A stretch of 64,000 nt of DNA from Xenophilus sp003671765 (GCA_051414805.1 CP166702.1:4836001-4900000); one strand, 5' to 3'. Shown: positions 16,514 to 26,091, counted from the stretch's first letter. Notes: generated by a model not told the origin, from the letters alone. Made by a program: numbers and translations.

Positions 16514-17038
16514 TCAGCGTCGGGCCGCCGCCCAGCGCCGCAGGATCTCGACCGCCGCTGCGTCCGCATGCTGCTCGGCGCGCATCAGACGCGACTGCAG
16601 CGGCGCACCGGCCTCGCTGCGCAGCAGGTCGACGTCGATGGGATGGCGCGCCGATGCGGGCACGCCCTCGAAGGCTTCGCCCGACTGCGCGAGCGAAGCC
16701 GCGTAGTACAGCCGCTCGATGCCCGCGATGTGCATCGCCGCCACGCACAGCGCGCAGGGCTCGCAGGACGAATACAGCTCGGCGCCCGACAGGTCCACCG
16801 TCTGCAGCCGCCGGCAGGCATCGCGGATCGCCTCGGTCTCGCCATGCGAGGTCGGGTCCCAGTGCGCGACGGAGTGGTTGAAGCCCTCGCCGACGATGCG
16901 GCCGTCCTTGACCACCACGGCGCCGAAGGGCTCGGTGCCGGGCGTGTCGAGCGCCTGGGCAGACAGCGCGAGCGCGCGCTGCATGAATTCGTCGCGGTAG
17001 TCGGGGGTGGCTGGGGTCGGGGTCACGGCATCGTCCAT
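16514..17038 (-). CDS. Nucleoside/guanine deaminase-like zinc enzyme
   Basis: 174 residues from the ATG at 17038. A CMP/dCMP-deaminase fold is indicated by PFGAVVVKDGRIVGEG, the zinc and catalytic motif HGETEA, and SCEPCALC, which gives the PCxxC zinc ligands. The C-terminal half (ERLYYAASLAQSGEAFEGVPAS...) resembles guanine deaminase and related nucleoside deaminases more than tRNA TadA. Substrate not determined. It is near an amidohydrolase of the cytosine deaminase type, but the two are separated by a plus-strand gene. Confidence 0.82.
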   Translation of the reverse strand: MDDAVTPTPATPDYRDEFMQRALALSAQALDTPGTEPFGAVVVKDGRIVGEGFNHSVAHWDPTSHGETEAIRDACRRLQTVDLSGAELYSSCEPCALCVAAMHIAGIERLYYAASLAQSGEAFEGVPASARHPIDVDLLRSEAGAPLQSRLMRAEQHADAAAVEILRRWAAARR

Positions 17039-17260
17039 GGTGCGCTGGTGGGAGCCCCGATCAAACCACGAAGTCCCCGGCCTGGACGGGCATGGCACTG
17101 ACGCGCACCCGGCGCCGAACCACGCGGCCTGGGGCAAATGCCCTACGCGCGCTGGCGCAACTGCGTCCGGCCTTGCCGGGCCGGCCCTGCCTAGGATTCC
17201 CCGACTCGCTCACGGGCGAGCGCCGGCGGCAATCGTGCCTCGGCCCACTGAAGGGACACC

Positions 17261-17509
17261 ATGCTCGAACAAGCTGAAGGCACCATGCAGAACATCGCCG
17301 GCCGCGTCCAGGACGCATTCGGCGCCGCCACCGGCGATGCCGGTACGCAACTGGAGGGCAAGGCGCGGCAGGTGGCCGGGCGCGCCCAGCAGCGCTATGG
17401 CGAGGTGCTGGACCAGGTGCGCGAGTCCGCGGTCACCAATCCGCTGGGCACGCTGGCGGTGGTTGCCGGGCTGGGTTTCTTCCTCGGCGCGCTCTGGGCC
17501 AGGCGCTAA
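17261..17509 (+). CDS. CsbD-like small stress protein with C-terminal membrane anchor
   Basis: 82 residues. Residues 8-50 (GRVQDAFGAATGDAGTQLEGKARQVAGRAQQRYGEV) have the CsbD-type pattern of amphipathic helices with Gly-Ala spacing, and residues 62-80 form one hydrophobic segment ending WARR, as in ElaB/DUF883-like proteins. An AGGGACA-like ribosome site precedes the ATG. A general-stress or ribosome-tethering role is inferred from the families. The stop overlaps the convergent amidohydrolase end by 4 bp. Confidence 0.75.
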   Translation: MLEQAEGTMQNIAGRVQDAFGAATGDAGTQLEGKARQVAGRAQQRYGEVLDQVRESAVTNPLGTLAVVAGLGFFLGALWARR

Positions 17510-18777
17510 GACGCGGCTGAACGCTGTCCCGAAGCATCGGCGATAGCACTCTCCTGCGCGGGGCCGCGCCACGGCCCGGCCAGCAACGCACCGCCGCGCG
17601 CCACGCGGACACCGCCCGCCACGACCAGGCGCCGCGGCGGCCGCGCGACGATCGCGTGTGCCACGCTCTGCGCATCGACCAGCACCAGCTCGGCACGACT
17701 GCCCGGCACCAGCCCATGGTCCGCGAAACCGCAGCCCAGCGCGGCCGCGCGGGTCACGCAGTCCAGCGCCACATCGATCTCGTCGTCGCGCCGCAGGTTG
17801 TAGCGCAGGCCGATGAGCATGGCGCGCTCCAGCATGTCGGGCGAGCCGTAGGGCGTCCAGGTGTCGCGGATGCCGTCGTTGCCGCCCAGCACCGTCACGC
17901 CCGCCGCGCGGCACGCCATGAGCGGCGGCACGCTGCGCGAGGGCGGCGCGCTGGTGACCAGCACCACGCCCAGCGCCGCCATGCGCGCCAGCAGCGCGTT
18001 GCACTCCGAGGGCGGCAGGTCGCCCAGGCAGAAGCCATGGCTGATGGCCACGTGGCCCTGCAGGCCCAGCGCCTCGGTTCGGTCCAGGATCAGGCCGAGC
18101 GAGAAGGTGCCCATCGCGCCCGGCTCGTGCAGGTGGATGTCCAGCGGCTTGCCGTGCCGGGCGGCAATGCCGAAGAGCACGTCGAGCGAACGCACCGGGT
18201 CGCCATCGATGGCGCAGGGGTCCAGGCCGCCCAGCACGTCCGCACCGGCGGCCAGCGCGGCGTCGAGCAGCTCCGCGGTGCCGGGCCGCGCGAGCAGACC
18301 CGACTGCGGGAAGGCCACGGTCTGGATCTGCTGCCAGCGCGCCATCGCGTCGCGCGTACGCAGCACGCCCTCCAGGTGCTTGAGGCCGGCCTGCGTGTCG
18401 ATGTCGACGTGGGTGCGGATGCGCGTGGTGCCGTTGGCCAAAAACGCCCGCGCCAGGGCCAGCGACTGAGCCGCCGCGTCGTGCCCGCTCGCCTGCCGGA
18501 AGGCGCGCTCGTTGTCGATGCGATCGACCAGCCGCGTGCCAACCTCGTTGCGGTACCAGGGCAGGCCCCACAAGGTCTTGTCGAGGTGGGTGTGGCCTTC
18601 GACCAGGCCGGGCAGCAGCAGGGCGCCATCGCCCTCCTCCACCGCCGCGCCGGGCGGCACCGGCAGACCGGGGCCGACGGCGGCGATGCGCTCGCCGTGC
18701 ACGAGGACGTCGACCGGCGCGGCGCCCAGCGGGCGGACGTTGCGCAGAAGCAGGGAAGGGGCGGCGGATTCGGGCAT
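17506..18777 (-). CDS. Amidohydrolase of the cytosine deaminase family
   Basis: 423 residues from the ATG at 18777. Metal-dependent amidohydrolase: GHTHLDK gives the HxH pair, LDIHLHEPG and HGFCLG supply later metal-ligand histidines, and NDGIRDTW carries the conserved Asp. The pattern fits CodA-like cytosine/isoguanine deaminases and related N-heterocycle hydrolases, but the precise substrate cannot be read. No transporter is adjacent on this strand. Alone between a small stress gene and a repeat; no operon partner. Confidence 0.82.
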   Translation of the reverse strand: MPESAAPSLLLRNVRPLGAAPVDVLVHGERIAAVGPGLPVPPGAAVEEGDGALLLPGLVEGHTHLDKTLWGLPWYRNEVGTRLVDRIDNERAFRQASGHDAAAQSLALARAFLANGTTRIRTHVDIDTQAGLKHLEGVLRTRDAMARWQQIQTVAFPQSGLLARPGTAELLDAALAAGADVLGGLDPCAIDGDPVRSLDVLFGIAARHGKPLDIHLHEPGAMGTFSLGLILDRTEALGLQGHVAISHGFCLGDLPPSECNALLARMAALGVVLVTSAPPSRSVPPLMACRAAGVTVLGGNDGIRDTWTPYGSPDMLERAMLIGLRYNLRRDDEIDVALDCVTRAAALGCGFADHGLVPGSRAELVLVDAQSVAHAIVARPPRRLVVAGGVRVARGGALLAGPWRGPAQESAIADASGQRSAAS

Positions 18778-18851
18778 GGCGGATCGTGGGGAGAGGAACG
18801 CGGGCCGATCATGGCGCACGCCACCCGACCCCGCGTGCCGCTGCGGCAATC

Positions 18852-18908
18852 GCTACCTTATTGATAGCGCGCTGTGCAGACCGGGCGGACGCGCCGGCCC
18901 GGTTTCTT
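18852..18908 (+). repeat. Intergenic repeat, divergent member of the TGAATCGATAGC family
   Basis: GCTACCTTATTGATAGCGC, a GC-rich dyad (CCGGGC...GCCCGG) and GGTTTCTT follow the family plan. It lies between the LysR stop at 18916 and the amidohydrolase start. Confidence 0.55.
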
Positions 18909-18915
18909 GTCGAGC

Positions 18916-19806
18916 TCAGGCGGCCGCCACCAGGTGGTCGACCAGCATGCGCGCGGCCGGCGGCAGCGACTCGAGCGATCGCACCGCCACCATCAGCTGC
19001 CGCTGCACCCACGGTGCATCGAGCGGCAGGACCTTCAGCGGCAGCGCCGGCTTGTACAGCCGCACGCTGCCGCGGGGAAGGATGCCCACGCCCAGGCCGG
19101 CCGCGACCATCAGGCACATCGCGTCGTAGCCGCTGACCTGGATGCGCAGCTTCAGCGGCAGCCCCAGCTCGGCTGCTGCGCGATGCAGCTGGTTGTTGAT
19201 GGCGCTGCCCGGGTGTGCCCCCACGAAGTCGAAAGCGAGGGCATCGCCCAGTGCCACCTTGCCGCGGCGCCGTGCCAGCGCGTGGTCCCTGGGCGCGATC
19301 AGCACCAGCTCGTCGCGCCGGTAGGGCAGCAAGGTCAGCGGTTCGCCGTAGCTGCCGGCATGCAGGATGCCGACATCCGCCGTGCTCTCGGCCACCGCAT
19401 GGGCGATGGCGGTGCTGATGCGCTCGGTGAGGTGCACCTGCACCAGGGGCGCCTGCACGAGGAAGGCGCGCAGGTCGTCGGGCAGGAACTGCGTGATGGC
19501 CGAGATGTTGGCCGCCACGCGCACGTGGCCGCGCAGGCCGCTCGCATAGCCCTGCATCGACTCGGCCAGGTCGTCCAGCCCGTGCAGCACGCCGCGCGCG
19601 AGGCCCAGCAGCGTGTGGGCGGCGGCGCTGGGCTGCGTGCCCTTGTTGCTGCGCTCGAACAGCTGCGTTCCCAGCGCGCCCTCGAGTTCGGCCATGCGCT
19701 TGCTCACCGCGGCGGGCGCCAGGTGCTCGCGGCGCCCGGCGGCGGCGATGGTGCCCTCTTCCATGATGGCGACGAACAGGCGCAGGGAGATGGGGTCGAC
19801 TCGCAT
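18916..19806 (-). CDS. LysR-type transcriptional regulator
   Basis: 296 residues from the ATG at 19806. N-terminal helix-turn-helix (TIAAAGRREHLAPAAVSKRMAELE), then an effector-binding domain with VGILPRGSVRLY. It is divergent from the CoA-transferase gene (94-bp gap), so it most likely regulates the CoA-transferase / lyase / Bug genes in response to the organic acid they use. Ligand unknown. Confidence 0.88.
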   Translation of the reverse strand: MRVDPISLRLFVAIMEEGTIAAAGRREHLAPAAVSKRMAELEGALGTQLFERSNKGTQPSAAAHTLLGLARGVLHGLDDLAESMQGYASGLRGHVRVAANISAITQFLPDDLRAFLVQAPLVQVHLTERISTAIAHAVAESTADVGILHAGSYGEPLTLLPYRRDELVLIAPRDHALARRRGKVALGDALAFDFVGAHPGSAINNQLHRAAAELGLPLKLRIQVSGYDAMCLMVAAGLGVGILPRGSVRLYKPALPLKVLPLDAPWVQRQLMVAVRSLESLPPAARMLVDHLVAAA

Positions 19807-19900
19807 GGCCACATTCAACCACCTGCCATCGCGTATGGCGATGGCGCCTTCACCAATGACTGCTTTGCGGCCAGGGCGGGCCTGCCGATCATCCTGCCCC

Positions 19901-21133
19901 ATGACAGCAAGCAAAGACAACACGGGCGCGCTGGCCGGGCTGAAGGTGGTGGAGATGGGCCAGCTCATCGCCGGCCCCTTCTGCGGCAAGACGCTGGGCG
20001 AGTTCGGTGCCGAGGTCGTCAAGATCGAGCCGCCGGCGCCGCCCGGCCAGCCCCGCACCCGCGGCGGCGATCCGCTGCGCAACTGGCGGATGCTGCAGGA
20101 CGGCACCTCTGTCTGGTGGCAGGTGCAGTCGCGCAACAAGCAATCCATCGCGCTGGACCTGCGCAGCCCCGACGGGCAGGACGTGGCGCGCCGGCTGATC
20201 GCCGAGGCCGACGTGCTGATCGAGAACTTCCGCCCCGGCACGCTCGAAGGCTGGGGCATGGACTACGCGACGCTCTCGCGCAGCAACCCGGGCTTGGTGA
20301 TGCTGCGCATCTCGGGCTACGGGCAGACCGGCCCCTACCGCGACCTCCCGGGCTTCGGCGCCATCGGCGAGGCGATGGGCGGGCTGCGCCACCTGACGGG
20401 CGAGCCGGGCCGCGTGCCGGTGCGCGTGGGCGTGTCGATCGGCGACACGCTGGCCGCGCTGCACGGCACCATCGGCGTGCTGATGGCGCTCTACCACCGT
20501 GCCGTGCATGGCGGCCCCGGCCAGGTGATCGACGTGGCGCTGCACGAGGCGGTGTTCAACGTCACCGAGAGCCTGCTGCCCGAATACAGCGCCTTCGGCG
20601 CGGTGCGCGAGGCCGCGGGCAGCGCGCTGCCCGGCATCGCGCCGTCCAACGCGTACGCCTGCCGCGACGGCTACGTGCTCATCGCGGGCAACGGCGACAG
20701 CATCTTCCGCCGCCTCATGGACACCATCGGCCGTGCCGACCTCGGCCAGGACCCCGGCCTGGCGGACAACGCCGGCCGCGTGGCGCGGGTGGACGAGCTG
20801 GATGCCGCCATCGGCGCCTGGACCGCCACGCGCCCGCTCGACGAGGTGCTGGCCACGCTGGGCGAGGCGCGTGTGCCCGCCGGCCGCGTCTACACCGCCC
20901 GCGACATCCACGACGACCCGCACTACCGCGCGCGCGACATGGTGCTGACCCAGCGCACGCGCGACGGCCACGACATCGCCGTGCCCGGCATCGTGCCCAA
21001 GCTCTCGGCCACGCCGGGCACCGTGCGCCGCGCGGCGCCGCACCTGGGCGACGACACCGACGCGGTGCTGCGCGGCGCGGGCCTGAGCGACACGCTGATC
21101 GCGACGCTGCGCGAGCGGGGGATCGTGCAGTGA
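19901..21133 (+). CDS. CaiB/BaiF family (class III) CoA-transferase
   Basis: 410 residues from the ATG at 19901. The N-terminus (GLKVVEMGQLIAGPFCGKTLGEFGAEVVKIEPP) carries the family fingerprint with the catalytic-region Asp/Glu area, and RNKQSIALDLRSPDGQ, ENFRPGTLEGWG and ISGYGQTGPYRDLPGFG follow. It transfers CoA from a donor such as succinyl-CoA to a carboxylic acid. The following lyase overlaps it by 4 bp and should cleave the CoA ester formed. Acid substrate not determined; a C5-C6 branched hydroxy-dicarboxylate is plausible from the neighbour. Confidence 0.9.
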   Translation: MTASKDNTGALAGLKVVEMGQLIAGPFCGKTLGEFGAEVVKIEPPAPPGQPRTRGGDPLRNWRMLQDGTSVWWQVQSRNKQSIALDLRSPDGQDVARRLIAEADVLIENFRPGTLEGWGMDYATLSRSNPGLVMLRISGYGQTGPYRDLPGFGAIGEAMGGLRHLTGEPGRVPVRVGVSIGDTLAALHGTIGVLMALYHRAVHGGPGQVIDVALHEAVFNVTESLLPEYSAFGAVREAAGSALPGIAPSNAYACRDGYVLIAGNGDSIFRRLMDTIGRADLGQDPGLADNAGRVARVDELDAAIGAWTATRPLDEVLATLGEARVPAGRVYTARDIHDDPHYRARDMVLTQRTRDGHDIAVPGIVPKLSATPGTVRRAAPHLGDDTDAVLRGAGLSDTLIATLRERGIVQ

Positions 21134-22107
21134 ACGCGTCGTGCTGGAACGGCGCTGGCCGGCGCCTGTACATGCAGGAGGTCGGCCCGCGCGACGGCCT
21201 GCAGATGGAGTCGGCGTTCGTGCCCACGGCCGACAAGATCGCGCTGATCGATGCGCTGTCCGACGCGGGCCTGGCCAAGATCGAGGCCACCGCCTTCGTC
21301 TCGCCCCAGGCCATTCCGGCCCTGCGCGATGCCGAGGTGGTGCTGCGCGAGATCCGCCGCGTGCCGGGCGTGGTCTACACCTGCTTGGTGCCCAACCTGC
21401 GCGGTGCCGAGCGCGCCATCGAGTCGCGCGCCGACGAGCTCAACCTCGTCATGTCGGCCAGCGAGACGCACAACATCGCCAACCTGCGCATGACGCGCGA
21501 ACAGTCCTTCGCGGCGCTGTCGGGCGTGGTGGCGCTGGCGCAGGGCGCGCGTGTGCCCGTCAACGTGTCGCTCTCCTGCGCCTTCGGCTGCCCGATGGAG
21601 GGCGAGGTGCCGGCCGACACGGTGCTCGGCTGGGCGGCGCGCTTCGTCGCGCTGGGCGTGCGCGGCATCACGCTGTGCGACACCACCGGCATGGCCTTTC
21701 CGCCTCAGGTGGCCGCGCGGGTGTCCGTCTTCCGTTCACGTTTCGCGGGCACCGAACTGACCCTGCACTTCCACGACACGCGCGGCATGGCGCTGGCCAA
21801 CACGCTGGCCGCCATCGACGCGGGCGCCGACCGCTTCGACGCCTCGATCGGCGGACTGGGCGGCTGCCCCTACGCGCCCGGCGCCAGCGGCAACGCCTGC
21901 ACCGAAGACACCGTCCATGCGCTGCAGTGCATGGGCTTCGACACCGGCTGCGACCTGCCGGCACTGATCGCGGCGGCGGCGCGCCTGCCGGCCCTCGTCG
22001 GTCACGACGTGCCCGGCCAGCTCGTGAAAGCGGGGCCGCGCGATGCGCTGCACGCGCCGCCACCGGATTTCGCGCAGTGGCGCGAGCGTGCGCTGGCTCG
22101 CGCCTGA
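21130..22107 (+). CDS. Hydroxymethylglutaryl-CoA lyase-like enzyme
   Basis: 325 residues from a GTG that overlaps the CoA-transferase stop (GTGA); an ATG at 21172 is an alternative. TIM-barrel lyase of the HMGL/pyruvate carboxyltransferase family: EVGPRDGLQ contains the catalytic Arg-Asp, SLSCAFGCPMEGEV, LHFHDTRGMALAN holds the metal His pair, and GGLGGCPYAPGASGN holds the catalytic Cys loop. It cleaves a 3-hydroxy-3-methyl acyl-CoA to acetyl-CoA plus a keto acid. With the CoA-transferase it could degrade 3-hydroxy-3-methylglutarate or citramalate. Confidence 0.88.
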   Translation: MNASCWNGAGRRLYMQEVGPRDGLQMESAFVPTADKIALIDALSDAGLAKIEATAFVSPQAIPALRDAEVVLREIRRVPGVVYTCLVPNLRGAERAIESRADELNLVMSASETHNIANLRMTREQSFAALSGVVALAQGARVPVNVSLSCAFGCPMEGEVPADTVLGWAARFVALGVRGITLCDTTGMAFPPQVAARVSVFRSRFAGTELTLHFHDTRGMALANTLAAIDAGADRFDASIGGLGGCPYAPGASGNACTEDTVHALQCMGFDTGCDLPALIAAAARLPALVGHDVPGQLVKAGPRDALHAPPPDFAQWRERALARA

Positions 22108-22135
22108 AACACCCATTCACCGAAGGAGACACCCG

Positions 22136-23116
22136 ATGAGATTCCACACCCCCACCCGTCGCCACCTGATGCTGGCCGTGGCCGCCCTCGCGGCCGCGCC
22201 GGCCTTCGCACAGGGCGACTACCCGACCCGCCCCATCACCCTGCTGGTGCCCACGGCCGCGGGCGGCACCACCGACATCGCCGCGCGCATGCTCGGCGTG
22301 CCTTTGGGCGAGGCGCTGCGCCAGAGTGTGGTGGTCGACAACCGGGGCGGCGCCAACGGCGTGATCGCGGCCGCGGCCGTCAAGCGCGCCGAACCCGATG
22401 GCTACACGTTGCTGATGCAGTACTCGGGCTACCACGTCATCACGCCGCTGGTGAGCAAGCAGACGCCGCAGTGGGAGCCGAAGGACTTCGTGCCGGTGGC
22501 CAACGTGCTCTCGGCGCCGCAGATCGTGGTGGTGCGCGCCGACCTGCCGGTGAAGACCCTGCAGGAGCTGATCGCCTACGCGAAGAAGAACCCGGGCAAG
22601 CTGAACTACGCCTCGTCGGGCAACGGATCGCTGCAGCACGCCACCGGCGCCATGCTGGAGCAGCAGGCCGGCATCAAGATGACGCACATCCCCTACAAGG
22701 GCACCGGCCCCACCCTCACCGACCTGCTGGCCGGCCAGGTGGACCTGACCTTCGGCACCGCGCCGCCCTTCATGCCCCACGTGAAGGCCGGCAAGCTGCG
22801 CGTGCTGGCCACCACCGGCAAGACGCGCCTGCCGAGCCTGCCCGAGGTGCCCACCACCGCCGAAGCCGGGCTGCCCAAACTCGACGCCACCTCCTGGTTC
22901 GGCGTGTTCGCGCCGGCGAAGACGCCCCGGCCGGTGGTCGACAGGCTGTCCGCCGAGATCCAGAAGATTCTTGCCACGCCTGCCTTCCGCCAGAAGGCCG
23001 AGGAACAGGGCGCGACGGCGGACTACCAGAGCCCCGCGCAGATGGAGTCGTCGATCAAGGCGCAGATCGCCCAGTGGAGCGAGGTGGTCAAGGCCGCGCA
23101 CATCGAGGCGGACTGA
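22136..23116 (+). CDS. Bug-family (TctC-like) periplasmic solute-binding protein
   Basis: 326 residues with a strong GAAGGAGA site before the ATG. Signal peptide with cleavage near AAPAFAQG. The Bug fold is shown by YPTRPITLLVPTAAGGTTDIAARM, NRGGANGVIAA, EPDGYTLL, YASSGNGSLQHATGAM and HIPYKGTGPTLTDLLAGQVDL. Such proteins bind carboxylates. It is 28 bp after the lyase, so it probably captures the acid processed by the CoA-transferase and lyase. No tctA/tctB membrane genes are adjacent. Confidence 0.9.
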   Translation: MRFHTPTRRHLMLAVAALAAAPAFAQGDYPTRPITLLVPTAAGGTTDIAARMLGVPLGEALRQSVVVDNRGGANGVIAAAAVKRAEPDGYTLLMQYSGYHVITPLVSKQTPQWEPKDFVPVANVLSAPQIVVVRADLPVKTLQELIAYAKKNPGKLNYASSGNGSLQHATGAMLEQQAGIKMTHIPYKGTGPTLTDLLAGQVDLTFGTAPPFMPHVKAGKLRVLATTGKTRLPSLPEVPTTAEAGLPKLDATSWFGVFAPAKTPRPVVDRLSAEIQKILATPAFRQKAEEQGATADYQSPAQMESSIKAQIAQWSEVVKAAHIEAD

Positions 23117-23137
23117 GGCCCGCGGCGCGAAGCATCC

Positions 23138-24136
23138 CTACACCCACCCGGCCTTGCGGAAGCGCCAGTACAGGTAGCCGCACACGGCGACGATCAGGCC
23201 CAGCGCCGCCGGGTAGCCGTAGCGCCATTTCAGCTCGGGCATGAACTCGAAGTTCATGCCCCACACGCCGACGAAGGCGGTGCACACCGCGAAGATCGCC
23301 GCCCAGGCCGCCAGCCGCTTGGTCACCTCGCTGTCGGCGATGGTGACCAGCGACAGGTTGACCTGGATCGCCACGCCGACGGTGTCGCGGATGGCGTCGA
23401 CCGAGGCGTTGATGCGCGCCAGGTGGTCGATGACGTCGCGGAAATAGTCCTGCGTGCCCAGGCACAGCGGCGGCACCCGGCCACCGTACAGCCGCCCCGC
23501 CGCCTCGAGCAGCGGTGCCACCGCATGCTTGAGCACGCGCAGGCGGCGCTTCAGGCCGTACAGGCGCTGGATGTTCTCGCGCCCGGCCTTCTCGGTGAGG
23601 ATCTGCTTCTCGATCGTCTCGAGCTCGTCCTCGAGGTGCTCGATGACGGGGAAGTAGCGGTCCACCACCTCGTCCATCAGCGCATAGAGCACGAAGCCGG
23701 GGCCGTTCTTCAGCAGCTCGGGCTCGCGCTCGCAGCGTTCGCGCACGCGCGCCAGGCTCTGCTCGCTGCGGTTGCGCACCGACACCACGTAATTGCGGCC
23801 TGCGAAGACGTCGACCTCGCCGACGCGGATGCGCCGGTGCTCGCCTTCGCCGTCGATGTCGAGCAGGTGCATGACGACGAAGAGCGACTCGCCGTACTCC
23901 TCAACCTTGGGCCGCTGCTGGCCGCGCTGCACGTCCTCCACCGCCAGCGGGTGCAGATCGAAGGCGCGCTGCAGGGTCGCCAGTTCCTCGTCGCTCGCGT
24001 CGTGCAGCGCGACCCAGACGAAGGTGCCGGGGTCGGCCAGGTGCTGCGGGATCTCACCCGGGGTGATGTCGGCGAGCTTGCGGCCCTCTCGGTAGGCGGC
24101 GCAGTTGATGAGCATGGCGATCGAAGGTGTTGGCAT
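23138..24136 (-). CDS. CorA family magnesium/cobalt transporter
   Basis: 332 residues from an ATG at 24136; the ATG at 24115 (MLINCAAYREG) is an equally possible start. Large cytoplasmic alpha/beta domain followed by long helices and two C-terminal membrane segments. The GMN selectivity motif is in FVGVWGMNFEFMPEL between them, and the C-terminal tail is basic (WRFRKAGW). Pentameric channel for Mg2+ (or Co2+, Ni2+). Convergent with the Bug gene; monocistronic. Confidence 0.93.
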   Translation of the reverse strand: MPTPSIAMLINCAAYREGRKLADITPGEIPQHLADPGTFVWVALHDASDEELATLQRAFDLHPLAVEDVQRGQQRPKVEEYGESLFVVMHLLDIDGEGEHRRIRVGEVDVFAGRNYVVSVRNRSEQSLARVRERCEREPELLKNGPGFVLYALMDEVVDRYFPVIEHLEDELETIEKQILTEKAGRENIQRLYGLKRRLRVLKHAVAPLLEAAGRLYGGRVPPLCLGTQDYFRDVIDHLARINASVDAIRDTVGVAIQVNLSLVTIADSEVTKRLAAWAAIFAVCTAFVGVWGMNFEFMPELKWRYGYPAALGLIVAVCGYLYWRFRKAGWV

Positions 24137-24348
24137 GTCATCGTGCCACCGGGCCACGGCGGGCGTCCGTAGGCCACCGCCGCAGCACGCGCGCAGGGGT
24201 GTTCAGCCTGCGTTCAGGCCCGGATCTGAGGCTGTTGTCCGACCATCCCGCGTCCGGACCGCCGCCTAGAATCGACCATGCTCGCGCCCCCGAAGACTCC
24301 ACGCCGCCGCCCCGCTCCGGGCCGCATCGCGCACGCAAACCGCCGGGC

Positions 24349-26073
24349 ATGAGTGCACCAGGCGCCCCGCCGCCGCCCCACGAGGATCGCCGCATGGCGG
24401 CCCTGGAAGCGTTGCAGGTGCTCGACACCGGGGCCGAAGCGGTGTTCGACGACCTCGTCCTACTGGCTTCGCAGGTCTGCGGCACGCCGATCGCGCTGGT
24501 GTCGCTGATCGACGCCGACCGGCAATGGTTCAAGGCCCGCACGGGCCTGGCCGCCACGGAAACACCGCGCAGCGACGCCTTCTGCGCCCACGCCATCCTG
24601 GCCCCCGACACGGTGATGCAGGTGCACGACGCGGTGCTCGACCCGCGCTTCGTCGACAACCCTCTGGTTCAGGGCGAACCCCGCATCCGCTTCTACGCAG
24701 GCGCGCCCATCGTCACGCCTGCGGGCGACGCGCTGGGCACCGTCTGCGTGATCGACCGCGAGCCGCGCGAACTGTCGGCCGGGCAGGTGACTGCGCTGCA
24801 GGCGCTGGCACGGCAGGCCGCCGCGCTGCTGCAACTGCGCGCTGCCAACCGCAGCAAGGACCGCCAGGCCGCCGCGCTGCGCCAGGAGGTGACCGACGCC
24901 CTGACCGGCACCGGCGACGACAACGCCCTGCTGCGCAAGCGCCAGCGCCTGGCGGCGGTCGGGCAGCTCACCAGCGGCATCGCGCACGACTTCAACAACC
25001 TGCTGCAGGCGGTGAGCGGCAACCTGCAGCTCATCGAGCGCAAGGCCGACCAGCCGAACGTGGTGCGCCGCCGCGCGCAGGGCGGCCTGGACGCCGTGCG
25101 CAGTGCCGCGGACCTGACGCGCCAGCTGCTGAACTTCTCGCGCGACCAGGTGCCGGAGTACCGCCCCATGGCCGCCGCCGCGCGCGTGGTGCAGATGCGC
25201 GAACTGCTGCGCCGCGCCGTCGGGCCCGAGATGCAGCTGCAGTTCCGGCTGCAGGACACCGAGGTGCTGACCCTCGCCGACCCGACCCAGCTGGAAGCGG
25301 CCATCCTCAACCTCGCGATCAACGCGCGCGACGCGCAGCACGGCGTCGGCGCGCTGCGCATCGGTTCCCGGCGCGCCCCGGTGCGCGGCGACGCCGAGCT
25401 GCCCGATGGCGCCTACCTGGTGCTGACGCTCGAGGACGACGGGCCCGGCATGGCGCCGGACGTGGCGGCACGCGCATTCGAACCCTTCTTCACCACCAAG
25501 GGCGAGGCGCAGGGAACGGGCCTGGGGCTGGCGCAGGTGCGCGGCTTCGCGCTGCGTGCCGGCGGCACCGCGCGCATCACGAGCGCGCCCGGCCAGGGAA
25601 CGACCGTCACGCTGTGGCTGCGCGAGGTCGACAGCGCCGCGGCGCCGGCCGAGGCCGCCGGCGCGGCCACGCCCTGCGGCCCCGTGCCCGGCCGCGCAGG
25701 TGCGCACGTGCTGCTCGTCGACGACGATGCCCACGTGCGCGAATCGCTCGGCGCGCTGCTGGCCGAGTCCGGCTACCGCGTGAGCATCGCGTCGGCGGGC
25801 GCGCAGGCGCTGGCGGCGGTGGCCGCCGCGGCGCCGGACATCGTGCTCGCCGATTTCGGCATGGTCGGCATGAACGGCGCCGCGCTGGCGGGCGAGCTGC
25901 GGCGCCTGCACCCGGGGCTGCCGGTGGTCATCCTCACCGGCTATGCCGATGTCGACCGCCTGCTGCCCCTGCTGTGGCCAGGCGCGGTGGTGCTGCGCAA
26001 GCCGCTGTTGCTGGACGCGGTGCGCAGCGCGATCGACGACGCCCTCGCCGCCGGCTGCGCGCCGGCCGCCTGA
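24349..26073 (+). CDS. Hybrid sensor histidine kinase: GAF - HisKA - HATPase - receiver
   Basis: 574 residues from the ATG at 24349. No membrane segment, so cytosolic. A GAF domain covers about 15-165 (FDDLVLLASQVCGTPIALVSLIDADRQWFKA). The phospho-acceptor His lies in SGIAHDFNNLLQAVSGN near 217, the N box is NLAINARDA, followed by DDGPGM, FEPFFTTK and GTGLGLAQV. A receiver domain occupies about 455-570 with DDD at its start, the phospho-Asp in VLADFGM, and the Thr/Lys positions in LTGY and LRKP. No cognate response regulator is adjacent. Signal unknown. Confidence 0.9.
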   Translation: MSAPGAPPPPHEDRRMAALEALQVLDTGAEAVFDDLVLLASQVCGTPIALVSLIDADRQWFKARTGLAATETPRSDAFCAHAILAPDTVMQVHDAVLDPRFVDNPLVQGEPRIRFYAGAPIVTPAGDALGTVCVIDREPRELSAGQVTALQALARQAAALLQLRAANRSKDRQAAALRQEVTDALTGTGDDNALLRKRQRLAAVGQLTSGIAHDFNNLLQAVSGNLQLIERKADQPNVVRRRAQGGLDAVRSAADLTRQLLNFSRDQVPEYRPMAAAARVVQMRELLRRAVGPEMQLQFRLQDTEVLTLADPTQLEAAILNLAINARDAQHGVGALRIGSRRAPVRGDAELPDGAYLVLTLEDDGPGMAPDVAARAFEPFFTTKGEAQGTGLGLAQVRGFALRAGGTARITSAPGQGTTVTLWLREVDSAAAPAEAAGAATPCGPVPGRAGAHVLLVDDDAHVRESLGALLAESGYRVSIASAGAQALAAVAAAAPDIVLADFGMVGMNGAALAGELRRLHPGLPVVILTGYADVDRLLPLLWPGAVVLRKPLLLDAVRSAIDDALAAGCAPAA

Positions 26074-26091
26074 GCCGCGGCACCGCTTGGC

